This document shows positions 5,797 to 5,933 of a stretch of DNA of 5,933 bases, one piece after another. Every line of letters begins with the position of its first letter. Positions within the stretch are counted from its first letter, which is position 1. The notes under the pieces were generated by a model. That model had not been told where the DNA came from. It saw only the letters and a list, made by a program, of their open reading frames with translations, and did no database searches. The stretch comes from JAQGMO01 sp050954505 (GTDB lineage: Bacteria; Pseudomonadota; Gammaproteobacteria; Burkholderiales; Burkholderiaceae_D), in NCBI GenBank assembly GCA_050954505.1, contig JBPBPY010000258.1:1-5933 (forward strand), written 5' to 3'. A program made the position numbers and the translations under genes.

Positions 5797-5933
5797 TCAG
5801 GGTTTTTGGCTGGGAAAATCGGGATAGCGCTCTGCACTCAATCGACGCTCGCGCGCTTCTTCAACCATGCGTCTATCCTTGATGCGCTTTCGAATGATGA
5901 TTGCATGTTGTTCAGCTGTCATCGGTGGCGCAG
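5797..5933 (-). CDS. 3' end of a convergent gene or small basic protein (unidentified)
   Basis: On the minus strand a frame is open from the right edge to a TGA at 5797-5799, giving 44 visible residues. The visible chain is rich in arginine and glutamate (KRIKDRRMVEEARERRL) and looks like a charged helix followed by a short tail ending PSQKP. An ATG at 5920-5922 would give a 41-residue protein, but no purine-rich ribosome site precedes it, so the frame may well continue upstream as part of a longer gene. I do not recognise the family. The length is short enough for chance, but the other two minus-strand frames are closed near the edge by stop codons. Confidence 0.4.
   Translation of the reverse strand, partial: APPMTAEQHAIIIRKRIKDRRMVEEARERRLSAERYPDFPSQKP

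Overview
The window looks like chromosomal DNA of a betaproteobacterium, most likely Burkholderiales and perhaps an Oxalobacteraceae-type genome. The evidence is GC-rich coding sequence with a matching codon bias, a FimV-family protein of betaproteobacterial style (short N-terminal domain with two cysteines, low-complexity Ala/Pro linker, coiled coil, one membrane helix, acidic tail), and a BrkB/YihY-type membrane protein. The taxonomic call is inference from sequence style; there is no rRNA or marker gene. No transposon, phage gene, CRISPR array, tRNA or rRNA is visible.

Layout, left to right. (1) Positions 1-1564, minus strand: the first 521 residues of a membrane-anchored PAS-GGDEF-EAL cyclic-di-GMP enzyme, whose EAL domain runs off the left edge. 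(2) Positions 1565-2079: a 515-base divergent intergenic region, about 36% GC from 1741 onward, holding inverted and direct repeats and possible promoters for both flanking genes. (3) Positions 2080-4215, plus strand: a 711-residue FimV/HubP-family inner-membrane protein without a recognisable LysM domain, closed by a strong intrinsic terminator at 4247-4287. (4) Positions 4435-4545, plus strand: a 36-residue, 42% lysine small protein with an excellent ribosome binding site, its own plausible promoter and an intrinsic terminator at 4611-4638. That terminator shares its 3' arm with a competing 11-bp inverted repeat. (5) Positions 4851-5750, plus strand: a 299-residue six-helix YihY/BrkB-family membrane protein with an extended -10 type promoter candidate right after the preceding terminator. 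(6) Positions 5797-5933, minus strand: an open frame of 44 residues entering from the right edge, probably the 3' end of a convergent gene or a small basic protein.

How the genes may work together. The clearest theme is the head-to-head pair of a c-di-GMP turnover enzyme and a FimV/HubP-like protein. Polar landmark proteins of this family organise type IV pili, flagella and chemotaxis machinery, and at least one (Shewanella HubP) recruits a GGDEF-EAL phosphodiesterase. A shared regulatory region would fit a common role in surface behaviour, but this is inferred from context. The lysine-rich gene and the yihY gene look like separate transcription units. I see no convincing new multi-gene system; the least explained elements are the lysine-rich small gene with its terminator architecture and the AT-rich divergent promoter region.
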